DNA of 64,000 nt from Gemmatimonadota bacterium. Lineage in GTDB: Bacteria; Gemmatimonadota; Gemmatimonadetes; Longimicrobiales; Gaopeijiaceae. The notes beneath the pieces were generated by a model. That model searched no databases and had not been told where the DNA came from. It was given only the letters and a program-made list of their open reading frames with translations. Numbering within the stretch: position 1 is the first letter of the stretch; each line of letters begins with the position of its first letter. The stretch spans positions 186,001 to 250,000 of the forward strand of contig JAWKQN010000002.1 of assembly GCA_041390125.1 (NCBI GenBank), given 5' to 3'. Shown in pieces: positions 23,544 through 32,869 of this stretch. The translations under genes were made by a program, and so were the position numbers.

Positions 23544-26500
23544 TCAGCCGAATGCCGCTTCGATGTCCGCGAGCGTGGCGGGCTTGACCAGATGCGCGTG
23601 GAAGCCGGCGGCCGCCGAACGGACCCGGTCTTCCGGCTCTCCGCGCCCCGAGAAGGCCACGAAGCGAGTGTCGGCGAGACCGGGAAGCGCGCGCAGGCGT
23701 TCCAGCACGGTATAGCCGCTCTGGTCGGGCAGACCCAGGTCGAGCAGGACGAGGTCGGGTCGCCAGGCCTCGGCCCGCTCGAGCGCCTGGGCGCCCGTCT
23801 CGGCCGTGGCGACATCGTACCCGTGGATCTCGAGCAACAGGGACTGCGCCTCGAGCACGTCCGGAGAATCGTCCACCAGCAGGATCCTGCGCTTCACTCC
23901 ACCTCCATCTCCCGCCGATCTGCCCGCGCCCGTGGAGGGCTGCTGGGGCATCGTGCGCATCCGCTCTGTGGCGTCCGCGGCCCCGACCCGCCTCTCGGTG
24001 TCGGGGCCGCCCCCGTCCCGTCCCGTGCCGGTGGCGTCCGTCCCCTTCCGGGCCTCCAGATGCTGACCCAGCCGCTCCACGAGCGCCGCAGGCGTCAGCG
24101 GCTTCGCGAGGAAGTCGTCACAGCCGGCGCGCAGACAGCGCTCCCGGTCTTCGGGCATCGCGTGGGCCGACAGCGCCACGATGGGGCCGTCGTATCCCTC
24201 GCGCCGAAGCACCCGCGCGGTCTCGTATCCATCCATCACCGGCATGTAGAGGTCCAGCAGGACCAGATCGATCGGCGCCCCACTTCGCCGCGCGCTCTCG
24301 ACGGCGTCGACCGCCTGGAGCCCGTGCTCGGCCGCCACCGTCCGGCCGCCCGCCTCCTCGATGAACCGTACCGCAAGGTCGCGGATCTCGGGGTTATCCT
24401 CGGCGATCAGAATGGTTCCGTGCAGGGCACGCACCCGCGTGCGGTCGGCGATGGCTTCTGCGACGACCTCACCGGGATCCAGGAGCACGCCCATCTCCGC
24501 CCGCGTCAGCGGGAGCCGCAGGCGGAAGAGGCTTCCCCGGCCCGGGGTGCTCTCCACGTCGATCGCGCCGTCCAGGCGCTCCGCCAGGCGCCTGCTGATC
24601 GCCAGGCCCAGCCCGGTGCCCCCCCGTCGGGGAGCGCTCGTCCCTTGCGTGAAGGCATCGAACAACGCCCCGATCTCGTGCGAGGGAATCCCCATGCCCG
24701 TATCCCGCACCGCGAACACCAACCGGAGCGGATCGGATTCGACGCAGACACCGACCGCCACTTCGCCCTGGTCAGTGAACTTGACCGCGTTGCTCACGAG
24801 GTTGAGCAGGATCTGCCGCAACGCGCGCGGGTCTGTGTGCACGCGACCTGGAAGCAGGGTCTCGCGCTCGATGCGGAAGGACAGACCCTTGGCCTGCGCT
24901 CGCTCCTCCACGAGCGAATGCAGCTCCGACAGGAAGGATCCCAGCGACACGGGTTCCAGCCGGAGCCGGAAGTCGGGGGCGTCCATCTTCGAGAGGTGGA
25001 GGATGTCGTTGATGATGTCCAACAGGTGCTGCCCGTTGCGACGGATGGCCTCCAGGCTCCGTAGATGCCCCGGGTCCGTCAGGCGCCCCGCGAGCAGATC
25101 CACGTTTCCGAGGATCGCGGTCATCGGGGTCCGGATCTCGTGGCTGGTGTTGGCCAGGAACTCGGTCTTGGCCCGGTTGGCCGCGGCTTCGGCCTGACGG
25201 GCCTCCTCGATGGCGTGCTCCGTGCGCCGTCGCTCGGACACGTCGCGGAGCAGGGCCGTGAACAGCGGCCCGTCGTCGGAATCGATCCGGCTGAGCGCCA
25301 CCTCCACCGGAGTCCGGGATCCATCCGGCCGCACCACGTCGGCGCTCCGGCCGACGGCGCGCAACCGGTCCAGCGCCCCATCCCCCTTCCCCTCCCCGGC
25401 TGCGGCGGCGGGGATCAGCGTCTCGATCGCCATTCCGATCAGCTCAGCCATGGAACGCCCGAACATGGTCTCGGCCGCCGGGTTGGCACGCAGCACGCGC
25501 CCGGCTCCATCCAAGGTCAGGATGCCGTCGGGCACACTGTTGAGGATCGCTCGCAATCGCGCTTCGGACTCGAGCACCGCATGCTCGGCGCGGTGGCGAT
25601 CCGTGTCGTCGTGCGCGACGCCCAACAGCTGACGGACCCCGCCGTCCTCGTCTCGCGCGAACACGACGCTGCGGACGAGCAAGGTGCGCCAGGTGCCGTC
25701 CACATGCAGGAGGCGGAGGCTCTCCTCCAGGACGTCTCCATCGCTTGCGTGGGCCAGGAACGAGTCCAGTCGTCGCTTGGCGCGTGGGACATCGTCGGGA
25801 TGCACCCGCGCGGCGTCGGGCAGCGGAAGCCAGAGCGGCGCCTCCTCCCCGCGGTCCAGGAGCTGGTTCAGGCTGCGGTTCAGGTAGATGTCCCGCCCTT
25901 CCTCGCAGTCGTAGAGGAACAGCAGGCCCGGCATCGCCTCCGCCATCCCCGAGAAGAGGGCGCGGCTGTGCGTCAGCTGCTCCTCCGCGCGCTTCCGGTC
26001 GCTCACCTCGAGGAGCGTACCGATCACCGCGGAGACCAATCCGTCTCGGCCCCGCTCGAATGCCATCTCCCGGATCTGGAACCAACGCCAGGCGCCATCG
26101 GCGCCCCGCATCCGGAACTCCGTCTCCAACACCTCGCCGTCCTCGAGCAGGCGTTGGCGCGCACGCTTGCCCGGGATCGCTTCGTGGTCGTGGGGATGCA
26201 TCAGCGAGCGATACAGCGTGCTCCCCGAGCGTTCCAGGGCCGGATCGGACGGATACCCCAGGATCGGCAGCAGCTCGCCCGACATCCACCGGGTGTGGGC
26301 CCGATCCAGGTCGAACACGTACAACTGGAGCGCGGCCATGTCGGCCAGTTGGTGGAACGCGCGCTCGCGGCTCTCCAGCGAGGCTGAGGCTTCGCGCAAC
26401 TCCGTGACGTCCGTCGCGCTCCCGTACCATTCCTGGACCGTGCCGGCTTCGTCCTGCACGGGGCGGGCGCGCGCGAGAAGGGAGCGCCAGGCGCCGTCCG

Positions 26501-26786
26501 CCCCCCGGCGGACCCGGAACTCGGCCTCGAAGGGCAGTCCGCGTGCGACCGCACGCCGCCACCCCGCTCCGACCCGATTGCGGTCGTCGGGGTGGATCGT
26601 GGCCAGCCGCTCCTCCGTCCCTGTGTCCTCGGCGAGCCCGGTCAGGATTCCCCACTGACGACTCGCCGCGCGCACCCTCCCATCCGGACCCGCGATCCAC
26701 AGCAACGCCGGCACGGAATCGATGAGCGCGCGCACTCCCCGATCCAGGGCGGGATCCGCCTCCGGGTCCGGCACCACCTTTCTCAC
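23544..26786 (-). CDS. Multi-PAS hybrid histidine kinase with two receivers
   Basis: A 1,080-residue cytoplasmic-looking sensor with no membrane helix. Four PAS domains lie at about 18-130, 145-265, 275-398 and 405-520. HisKA has TSHEIRTPM with His549. The ATPase has an N-box at Asn662/Asn666, the G1 box RDTGMGI and the G2 box GTGLGLAI. Two receivers follow in series, with Asp845 and Asp1016 as likely phospho-acceptors and Lys895 and a later Lys as partners. Tandem receivers usually split or store the phosphoryl signal. GTG start with GGAGG six bases upstream. The MscS-type gene ends 22 bases upstream, so an osmotic-channel and sensor operon is likely. Confidence 0.92.
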   Translation of the reverse strand: MRKVVPDPEADPALDRGVRALIDSVPALLWIAGPDGRVRAASRQWGILTGLAEDTGTEERLATIHPDDRNRVGAGWRRAVARGLPFEAEFRVRRGADGAWRSLLARARPVQDEAGTVQEWYGSATDVTELREASASLESRERAFHQLADMAALQLYVFDLDRAHTRWMSGELLPILGYPSDPALERSGSTLYRSLMHPHDHEAIPGKRARQRLLEDGEVLETEFRMRGADGAWRWFQIREMAFERGRDGLVSAVIGTLLEVSDRKRAEEQLTHSRALFSGMAEAMPGLLFLYDCEEGRDIYLNRSLNQLLDRGEEAPLWLPLPDAARVHPDDVPRAKRRLDSFLAHASDGDVLEESLRLLHVDGTWRTLLVRSVVFARDEDGGVRQLLGVAHDDTDRHRAEHAVLESEARLRAILNSVPDGILTLDGAGRVLRANPAAETMFGRSMAELIGMAIETLIPAAAAGEGKGDGALDRLRAVGRSADVVRPDGSRTPVEVALSRIDSDDGPLFTALLRDVSERRRTEHAIEEARQAEAAANRAKTEFLANTSHEIRTPMTAILGNVDLLAGRLTDPGHLRSLEAIRRNGQHLLDIINDILHLSKMDAPDFRLRLEPVSLGSFLSELHSLVEERAQAKGLSFRIERETLLPGRVHTDPRALRQILLNLVSNAVKFTDQGEVAVGVCVESDPLRLVFAVRDTGMGIPSHEIGALFDAFTQGTSAPRRGGTGLGLAISRRLAERLDGAIDVESTPGRGSLFRLRLPLTRAEMGVLLDPGEVVAEAIADRTRVRALHGTILIAEDNPEIRDLAVRFIEEAGGRTVAAEHGLQAVDAVESARRSGAPIDLVLLDLYMPVMDGYETARVLRREGYDGPIVALSAHAMPEDRERCLRAGCDDFLAKPLTPAALVERLGQHLEARKGTDATGTGRDGGGPDTERRVGAADATERMRTMPQQPSTGAGRSAGDGGGVKRRILLVDDSPDVLEAQSLLLEIHGYDVATAETGAQALERAEAWRPDLVLLDLGLPDQSGYTVLERLRALPGLADTRFVAFSGRGEPEDRVRSAAAGFHAHLVKPATLADIEAAFG

Positions 26787-26808
26787 CGTGCCTCCAGCCC
26801 GGCCTCGG

Positions 26809-27708
26809 TCATGCGTTGTTCGCTCCCGACACCGTCAGGACCTCGCCGAGCGGAACACCACCCTCGATGCCGAAGTCCAGGGTGCGGATCGGGAACGGGA
26901 TCGTGATGTCGGCGGCATCGAATGCAGCCTTCACCTGCTGCACCGCCACGCTGCGCGCCCGCAGGTAGCTGGGCCGATCCGTGGCCCGGATCCAGAACCG
27001 CAACACACCATCGATCGAGCTCGCGCCGAAGCCGGTCCAGAAGAACTCGGGCTCACGCGCATCGTCTCGCGACTCCAAGTCCCGGACCGAGTCGATCGCG
27101 GCCCTGCGCGCCCGCTGCAGGTCGTCGGCATACGAAACGCCGACCTCGAGGTCCACGCGTCTACCGCGCCCCTGCGAGAAGTTCACGATGCGATTCTGGA
27201 AGACGGTGCGGTTGGGCAGATAGACGATCGGTCCATCGAGCAGGCGGATTTCCGTGGAGCGGAGGTTCACCCGTTCGACCAGCGCCAGATCATCCCCCAG
27301 TTGCACCAGATCTCCGTTGGCGAAGGGTCGCCGCACCGTGAGCGCGATGCCGGAGATGAAGTTGGCCGCGGTCTCCTGGAACGCGAACCCCAGGGCCAAC
27401 CCGACCACTCCGGCGCCTGCCAGGAGCGTGGTGACCGTCTTGTCGAGCTGGAGGACACCGAGGGCGATGAACGTCCCGCCCAGGAGGACGGCCACGCCGG
27501 TGGCCCCGGCGGCCAGACGGGCCAGGTCGAGGTTCCCCGTCGACCGCTCGACGGTCCGGCGGGTGACGGAGCGCACGATCCGTCCGGCGACCCAGGACAG
27601 GAGCACGATCACGAGCGCCACGATCAGGTTGGGCAGCATCGTGATCAGGGACTCGACCCAGCCGGCCAGCTTCGCGCTCAGGAGCTCGATGGGCTCTTCG
27701 ATCTGCAT
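26809..27708 (-). CDS. Small MscS-type mechanosensitive channel
   Basis: A 299-residue inner-membrane channel of E. coli MscS size. Three helices lie at about 23-43, 63-83 and 88-110; the last is the Gly/Ala pore helix LLAGAGVVGLALGFAFQETA. The beta domain follows (FANGDLVQLGDDLALVERVN, VYLPNRTVFQNRIVNFS) and then an alpha/beta C-terminal vestibule. It protects against hypo-osmotic shock. The ATG at 27708 is preferred (AAGG site); one two codons upstream is possible. It is followed by the hybrid kinase gene and is divergent from cardiolipin synthase. Confidence 0.92.
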   Translation of the reverse strand: MQIEEPIELLSAKLAGWVESLITMLPNLIVALVIVLLSWVAGRIVRSVTRRTVERSTGNLDLARLAAGATGVAVLLGGTFIALGVLQLDKTVTTLLAGAGVVGLALGFAFQETAANFISGIALTVRRPFANGDLVQLGDDLALVERVNLRSTEIRLLDGPIVYLPNRTVFQNRIVNFSQGRGRRVDLEVGVSYADDLQRARRAAIDSVRDLESRDDAREPEFFWTGFGASSIDGVLRFWIRATDRPSYLRARSVAVQQVKAAFDAADITIPFPIRTLDFGIEGGVPLGEVLTVSGANNA

Positions 27709-27896
27709 GGTCATCCTTGCTCTGGGGGGGACCGCCGCGCCCCCACCGATGCCCCGGGGGGCGGCCCCGGGCTTGCACCCGGCCGCCCGTGGCGTGGGCA
27801 ACAGACGTACCGGGGCCGTATCATCCGCGTGGCCACGGCTGTACGCGCTCGCGCCCCCTGTTCCCCGACCGGACCCAGGAGTGAAGCGCTTGGATC

Positions 27897-27924
27897 GTGT
27901 TTCACCGACCGCCGACCTGCACGA
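27897..27924 (+). promoter_or_regulatory. Two-block motif upstream of cardiolipin synthase
   Basis: GTGTTTCA (27897-27904), 14 bases, GCACGA (27919-27924). The right block ends 22 bases before the GTG start, which allows a start point about seven bases after the block. With the MscS copy at 10846, this is the best case for a true promoter. Confidence 0.68.
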
Positions 27925-27945
27925 TTCCCCTCGCGGCGATGCCCC

Positions 27946-29217
27946 GTGGTCCTGATCTACCTCCTGGCGTTCATCGGGCTGATCTGGGTGCTCACGAGGC
28001 TCTACCGGGCCCTGGTCCCCGCCCCCGACGATCGGCCGCCTGCCGCGCTCGAGGGCGCACCCTTCCGATCCACCTCCGACGTCCTGACCGTCCTGGGCAG
28101 CCACTTGAACGCGCCCGTCTGCGAGGGCAATCGGGTCGTCCTGCTCGAGAATGGAGACGAGATCTTCCCCTCGATGCTGGAGGCGATCTCCAACGCACGC
28201 TCGAGCGTGCACCTCCTCACCTACATCTACTGGACCGGCGCCATTGCGGAGCGCTTCGCGTCGGCGCTGGCCGAAGCTTCCGCGAGGGGGGTGACCGTGC
28301 GTCTGTTGCTGGACGCCTACGGCGCGCGGCTCATGCGCGAGCCGCTGATCGAACGGCTGCAAGGCGCAGGCGTCGAGATCGCCTGGTTCCACCCGCTGCT
28401 GTCCCTGGATCTCCAGCGTCTGAACAACCGGACCCACCGCAAGGTCCTGGTCGTCGACGGGCGCGTCGCCTTCACCGGAGGTGTCGGGATCGCGGAGGAG
28501 TGGACGGGTCACGCGCAGGACGCCGACCACTGGCGTGACGACCATTTCCGACTCGAGGGCCCCGTGGTCGCCGCGCTCCAGGGTGCGTTCGCCGAGGAAT
28601 GGCTGTCCGCGACCGGGCATGCGCTCATGGGAGCCGAGCTCTACCCACCGCTGGTGTCGGTGGGAGAGGCGCGCTGTCTACCCCTGCTCACGTCGCCGCG
28701 CGCGCGCTGGTCCCCCGTGGCCTACTGCTACTGGTGGGCGCTCCGCACCGCACAGGAGCGCGTGGACATCGCCACGCCGTACTTCGTGCCGGACGAGGAC
28801 CTCCTGCAGACGATCCTGGAGACCGCCCGTCGAGGCGTGCGCGTCCGCTTGCTCGTGCCCAACGACCACAACGATAGCATCGCGGTGCGCTGGGCCAGCC
28901 GGGCCTGCTACCCCGACCTCATCGAGAACGGCGTGGAGCTGTACGAATTCACGCCCACCATGATGCACACGAAGACGCTCTGCAGTGACGGCCGCTGGTG
29001 CTTCCTGGGGTCGGCGAATTTCGACAACCGCTCCTTCGCGCTGAACGACGAGGTCACGGTGATGGTCGATGATCCTGGGCTGGCGGCGGATCTGACCCGG
29101 TCCTTCGAGGCGGACCTGACGCGGTCGCAGCGGATCCACGCGTCCACCTATCGATCGATCGGGTGGACACAGCGTGCTCTCAGTCACGTCGCGCTCCTGT
29201 TGCGCGCGCAGTTGTAG
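27946..29217 (+). CDS. Cardiolipin synthase (phospholipase D family)
   Basis: A 423-residue membrane-bound enzyme that condenses phosphatidylglycerol (or related lipids) to cardiolipin. One N-terminal helix (about 3-22) is followed by two HKD motifs: THRKVLVVDGRVAFTGG near 160-176 and MHTKTLCSDGRWCFLGSANF near 342-361. DNRSF after the second is typical of bacterial Cls. The GTG start directly precedes the membrane helix; there is no good Shine-Dalgarno, in keeping with a very short leader. The upstream two-block motif suggests induction under stress, matching the known rise of cardiolipin in osmotic stress. Confidence 0.9.
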   Translation: MVLIYLLAFIGLIWVLTRLYRALVPAPDDRPPAALEGAPFRSTSDVLTVLGSHLNAPVCEGNRVVLLENGDEIFPSMLEAISNARSSVHLLTYIYWTGAIAERFASALAEASARGVTVRLLLDAYGARLMREPLIERLQGAGVEIAWFHPLLSLDLQRLNNRTHRKVLVVDGRVAFTGGVGIAEEWTGHAQDADHWRDDHFRLEGPVVAALQGAFAEEWLSATGHALMGAELYPPLVSVGEARCLPLLTSPRARWSPVAYCYWWALRTAQERVDIATPYFVPDEDLLQTILETARRGVRVRLLVPNDHNDSIAVRWASRACYPDLIENGVELYEFTPTMMHTKTLCSDGRWCFLGSANFDNRSFALNDEVTVMVDDPGLAADLTRSFEADLTRSQRIHASTYRSIGWTQRALSHVALLLRAQL

Positions 29218-29250
29218 AAGGCGGCACGCCGGGCCGCAGCCGGCGAGCGC

Positions 29251-30408
29251 CTATCCCGCGGCGGGTTGGCGCGGGATCGTGAAACGGAAGACCGTTCCCC
29301 GTTCGGGCGCGGCCTCGAAGGCGATGGTGCCTCCCATCTGCTCGACGGCCTCCCGGGCGATGGCCAGGCCGAGACCCGCTCCATCCCCCTGGGCGGAGCG
29401 CACCATCGGCTCGAAGACGCGGTCGCGGAGCTCGGCGGGGATCCCGGGTCCGTCATCGCGCACGATCACGGCCCACCCCTCCGCGTCGTCCTCCACGTCG
29501 ATGACGACATGTCCTGCACCGTCGGGAACGTCATGGTGCCGGATCGCGTTGGTCACGAGGTTGAAGAACACCAACGGAAAGCGCTCCGCGTCGATCGGCT
29601 CCTCGGGGCCCGCATGCGACAGATGCAGCTCGATTCCGCGGTCTGCCGCAGGCACGCGCATCTGGTGTACCGCGTCCCGGATGACCGAGCCCAGCGGAAG
29701 GGCCCGGATGGCCTGGGCCCCATCCGCACCGTGCGGGTGGAAGAGGGCGCGGACCCCCTGGACCGTCTCCAGGCCGCTCTTCACCGACCGGAGGATGAGC
29801 TCGTGCAGGCGATCGAGTCGCTCGGGGGGCAACTGCGCGCTCGATTCCACGATCAGCCGCACCGCGGTCTCGGCCGCGCCGAGCCGATTCCCCAGCTCGT
29901 GGGAGAGCATGGCGGTGTAGCCTTCCAGGAGTCGGACCCGTTCCTCGTGCTGCCGTGCGCTCCAGGTCCGGAACCGCGCCGCCGTCTCCGAGCCCAGCAG
30001 GTACACGGCGTCCTTGAGTCGCCCCACCAGCCGGATGAGATCCGCGCGCTCGATCTGGTGGGGGTAGCTGTCGGCGGCCTCCGTCAGCGTCTCCTCCACC
30101 AGTTCGGAGAGGATCGCGAACTCCTCCAGGATCTCCCGGAGCGTGAATCCCTGGCGCCGTCGGAGATCCGCGAGCAGCGACAGATCCTTCCGCACCATCG
30201 TGTCCAGTGGCCCGTCCGTCGGGTCCTGGAGGAAGTCCGCCACCTGCGACAGCACGGCCGGGATGTGGTTCAGCAACGACTGGGTGGGCAGCACCCGCTC
30301 GGGGCGCACCCCCAGCCGCTCGACGAGGAGCTCCACCCACCTGCGGGTGATGGGCACCGCTGCCGAGCGGAGGTGGCTGGCGACGTGGGAGTCGAGTTGA
30401 CGGGGCAT
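29251..30408 (-). CDS. Sensor histidine kinase with RsbRD_N-like sensor and SHELGNRLG H-box
   Basis: A 385-residue soluble kinase. The N-terminal half (about 8-145) is all-helical and resembles RsbRD_N-type sensor domains (SAAVPITRRWVELLVERLGV). H-box AMLSHELGNRLG with His170. ATPase boxes are NLVTNAIRHHD (N), RDDGPGIP (G1) and GAGLGLAI (G2), all intact. The ATG at 30408 is chosen because the upstream extension has shadow-like composition and because the length then matches its paralogue at 1770-2918. It is divergent from a stand-alone receiver gene (30665), the natural phosphorylation partner. Confidence 0.85.
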   Translation of the reverse strand: MPRQLDSHVASHLRSAAVPITRRWVELLVERLGVRPERVLPTQSLLNHIPAVLSQVADFLQDPTDGPLDTMVRKDLSLLADLRRRQGFTLREILEEFAILSELVEETLTEAADSYPHQIERADLIRLVGRLKDAVYLLGSETAARFRTWSARQHEERVRLLEGYTAMLSHELGNRLGAAETAVRLIVESSAQLPPERLDRLHELILRSVKSGLETVQGVRALFHPHGADGAQAIRALPLGSVIRDAVHQMRVPAADRGIELHLSHAGPEEPIDAERFPLVFFNLVTNAIRHHDVPDGAGHVVIDVEDDAEGWAVIVRDDGPGIPAELRDRVFEPMVRSAQGDGAGLGLAIAREAVEQMGGTIAFEAAPERGTVFRFTIPRQPAAG

Positions 30409-30513
30409 GAGGTCCGGAGTCGACGGGTGGGCCCCTGCGGTGGTGCCCCGGGGGTCCCGCGAGCCAATATGGGGCTTTCCGCCCCCACCAGGCACCCCGT
30501 ACGGCGGCTCAGC

Positions 30514-30542
30514 GTGTTTCAGGACCCGGGATTCCTGAACGA
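30514..30542 (+). promoter_or_regulatory. Two-block motif upstream of receiver gene
   Basis: GTGTTTCA, 15 bases, GAACGA (one mismatch in the right block). It lies in the divergent gap and reads toward the receiver gene at 30665, 123 bases on. Confidence 0.5.
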
Positions 30543-30664
30543 CCTGGGCGGCGTGTCGCACCGCCGTGCACGTCGCCAGACCGGGAACGGGGCTTGCGAG
30601 GACGCTTCCGAAGGCCCAGATGCTGTGCCGGGGAGCGGTGCGCAGAGGGCGCGAGGGAACCGAC

Positions 30665-31108
30665 GTGACCACACGAACCGACGTGGCTAGCACCCGCGAG
30701 GGCCCTGAAGCCCGCGGAAGCGAGGACGGCCGCAAGGACGAGCCGGTGATCGTACTCGCCGAAGATCACGAAGAGACACGCTACGTGCTTCGGGCGGTGC
30801 TGGAGCAGGGCGGCTACACGGTGGCCGCCACCAGCAACGGCCGGGAGGCGCTCGACGCCGTGGCCCGGACGGAGCCCGCGCTCGTGATCACCGACCTCAT
30901 GATGCCGGTCCTCGACGGAGTGCAATTGGCCCGAGCGCTCACCGACGAGGGCGGGGAGCGAGCGGTGCCGGTGATTCTCGTGAGCGCCCACGCCACAGAC
31001 ATGGACGACGAATCCGGCGTGGAGGCCTGGTTCGACGCGGTCCTGCGCAAGCCCGTGCGCCCGTCCGACCTCCTGGCCGCGGTGCACTCCCTGCTCACGC
31101 GCATCTGA
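30665..31108 (+). CDS. Stand-alone response regulator receiver
   Basis: A 147-residue protein: a polar 25-residue tail, then one receiver domain with IVLAEDHEETR (acidic Glu33-Asp34), phospho-acceptor Asp77 (VITDLMMPVLDG) and Lys (LRKPVRP). There is no output domain, so it probably works by protein contact or phosphotransfer. The GTG start has GAGGG eight bases upstream; longer frames have no site. Divergent from the RsbRD_N-like kinase and nine bases from the FAD oxidoreductase gene, likely an operon with the latter. Confidence 0.85.
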   Translation: MTTRTDVASTREGPEARGSEDGRKDEPVIVLAEDHEETRYVLRAVLEQGGYTVAATSNGREALDAVARTEPALVITDLMMPVLDGVQLARALTDEGGERAVPVILVSAHATDMDDESGVEAWFDAVLRKPVRPSDLLAAVHSLLTRI

Positions 31109-31117
31109 CGGTCCCGC

Positions 31118-32164
31118 ATGCGGGATCTCGTGCTCGTCGGCGGCGGGCACGCCCACCTCGAAGCCCTGCTGCGGCTTGCGCGGCGCGCTCCAGTGGCGCG
31201 GGTGCGCCTGGTCAGCGATCGACCGTTCGCCGTCTATTCCGGGATGGTGCCCGGCGTGTTGGAGGGACGCTACGAGCCGGACGCCGCGAGCATCGATCTC
31301 GCCTCGTTCGCGGCCCGCGCCGGGGCCGCCTTCACGTGCGCACGGGTAGTCGAGGTGGGCGCGCAGGAGGTGCGCACGGCCCAGGGAGACCGGCTGCCGT
31401 TCGATGTGCTCTCGCTGGATGTGGGCTCAGGCCCCGCACGCACCGCAGAGGCGGGCTCGGTCGTCGTCTCCGCCCGTCCCGGCTCGGCCTTGCTGGATGC
31501 GTTCGAGGGCCTGCCCACCCCGGCCGCGCATCTCGCCATCGTCGGCGGCGGCGCGGCGGGCGTCGAGATCGCCTGTACGCTCGCCGCGGGCCGCCGCGCC
31601 CACCGCATCACGCTGTGGGAGCGCGGCCCCCGGCTCCTGCCCGGACTTCCCCTCGGCCTGGCCCGCTCGGTGGAGAGGTGGGCCGCGCGCCGGGGCGTCG
31701 ATCTCAGGCTCGGGACCGCCTTCGGCCCGGAGGCGACGGGCCCCGAGAGGGAGCGCTTCGACCTGGTGATCCAGGCGACGGGCGCTACCGCGCCCGCGCT
31801 GGGTCGGGAGAGCGGCCTTCCGGTGGACGGGGAGGGGTACCTCCGCGTCGACGCGTCATTGCGGGTCGAGGGCACCGACAACGTCTTCGCAGTCGGCGAC
31901 TGTGCGACGTTGACCCACGCACCCGACACGCCCAAGGCGGGCGTGTTCGCGGTACGCCAGGGCCCGGTGCTGGCGCGCAATCTGTGCGCGTTCCTGGAGG
32001 CGCGTGAGCTCTCCCCGTACCACCCGCAGCGGCGGGCGCTCGTGTTGCTCAACCTCGGGAACGGGATCGGGGCGGGCGCGTGGGGGCGCGCGCACTTCAC
32101 GGGATCGTCGATGATGCACCTCAAGGACTGGATCGACCAGCGATGGATGCGCCGCTTCCGGTGA
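31118..32164 (+). CDS. FAD/NAD(P)H oxidoreductase of the type found fused to SelD
   Basis: A 348-residue pyridine-nucleotide disulfide-type oxidoreductase (NDH-2-like fold). The N-terminal FAD site LVLVGGGHAHLEALLRLA and YSGMVPGVLEGRY are typical of the oxidoreductase half of SelD fusion proteins. NAD site AIVGGGAAGVEIACTL near 143-158. C-terminal FAD contact NVFAVGDCATL near 257-267. No redox CxxC motif and no SelD half. It may be a membrane-associated NADH dehydrogenase; the acceptor is unknown. It starts nine bases after the receiver gene. Confidence 0.8.
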   Translation: MRDLVLVGGGHAHLEALLRLARRAPVARVRLVSDRPFAVYSGMVPGVLEGRYEPDAASIDLASFAARAGAAFTCARVVEVGAQEVRTAQGDRLPFDVLSLDVGSGPARTAEAGSVVVSARPGSALLDAFEGLPTPAAHLAIVGGGAAGVEIACTLAAGRRAHRITLWERGPRLLPGLPLGLARSVERWAARRGVDLRLGTAFGPEATGPERERFDLVIQATGATAPALGRESGLPVDGEGYLRVDASLRVEGTDNVFAVGDCATLTHAPDTPKAGVFAVRQGPVLARNLCAFLEARELSPYHPQRRALVLLNLGNGIGAGAWGRAHFTGSSMMHLKDWIDQRWMRRFR

Positions 32165-32364
32165 CCCGGCGGGAGGCACGCTGTCCGCAGGAACCATCCG
32201 GCGGCAGCCGCAGCCCGGCCCGGCGGATCCAGCCTCCTGACCGCTACAGCGGGCGCTCGTTCGCGCGGTACGTCGTCTGCGTCGTGAGCGCTGCCCTCCA
32301 CCTCGTGCGGCTGGAACGATTCGTGAACCTCTCCCGCTCGGTGCAACCCGATCTGGAGGTGGAG

Positions 32365-32748
32365 ATGGCAGAACATGGACGACTGGTGAAAGGCGTCGTG
32401 ATCGGCTCCGCGCTGACGCTGGTTACCATGGCCGCCGCGGTGTGGATCGGATTCTCGCTGACATCCGGTAGCGTGGCCTCCCTGTCCTTCGGTGCCCTGT
32501 CCGGCTTCCTCCTGGTGTTGGCGGCTCTCGCCGTCCTCGGGGGCTGGGTGGCCGGACGCATCTCTCCGGGCAACCCGTTCGTCTCCGGCGCGCTGGTGGC
32601 GATCGTCCTGGGCGTCAGCGTCGGAGTCGGTCTACGGATCTTCGCGGCCGGGGGCGGACCGCTGTGGATGGGTCCCGCGCTCATGGGCATCGCGCCCTCG
32701 GGCGCGCTGTTGGGCGGCCTGATCAACTGGTCGGGCAGCGAACGCTGA
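32365..32748 (+). CDS. Small four-helix membrane protein (TIGR04086-like)
   Basis: A 127-residue inner-membrane protein with four hydrophobic helices (about 8-30, 38-62, 72-92 and 100-120) joined by short glycine-rich loops; for example VVIGSALTLVTMAAAVWIGF and GALSGFLLVLAALAVLGGWV. Size and layout fit TIGR04086/YrzE-type proteins, but no specific residue proves it. GGAGG lies upstream of the ATG. It is preceded by 200 bases without a recognisable gene and followed by a strong hairpin. Confidence 0.6.
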   Translation: MAEHGRLVKGVVIGSALTLVTMAAAVWIGFSLTSGSVASLSFGALSGFLLVLAALAVLGGWVAGRISPGNPFVSGALVAIVLGVSVGVGLRIFAAGGGPLWMGPALMGIAPSGALLGGLINWSGSER

Positions 32749-32790
32749 GGGCGTCCCGCCACGACTGCCCCTACGGTGGCGGATACGACA

Positions 32791-32819
32791 GCGCCCTCCC
32801 CCGACAGGGGGGAGGGCGC
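32791..32819 (+). terminator. GC-rich terminator hairpin
   Basis: GCGCCCTCCCCC (32791-32802), loop of five, then its exact complement (32808-32819). It sits between the convergent genes ending at 32748 and 32870 and has no T-run. Confidence 0.7.
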
Positions 32820-32869
32820 GCTCGCATGCGCGCGCCGAAGCGCGCCTACGGCTTCCTGCCTCCGGGTGC

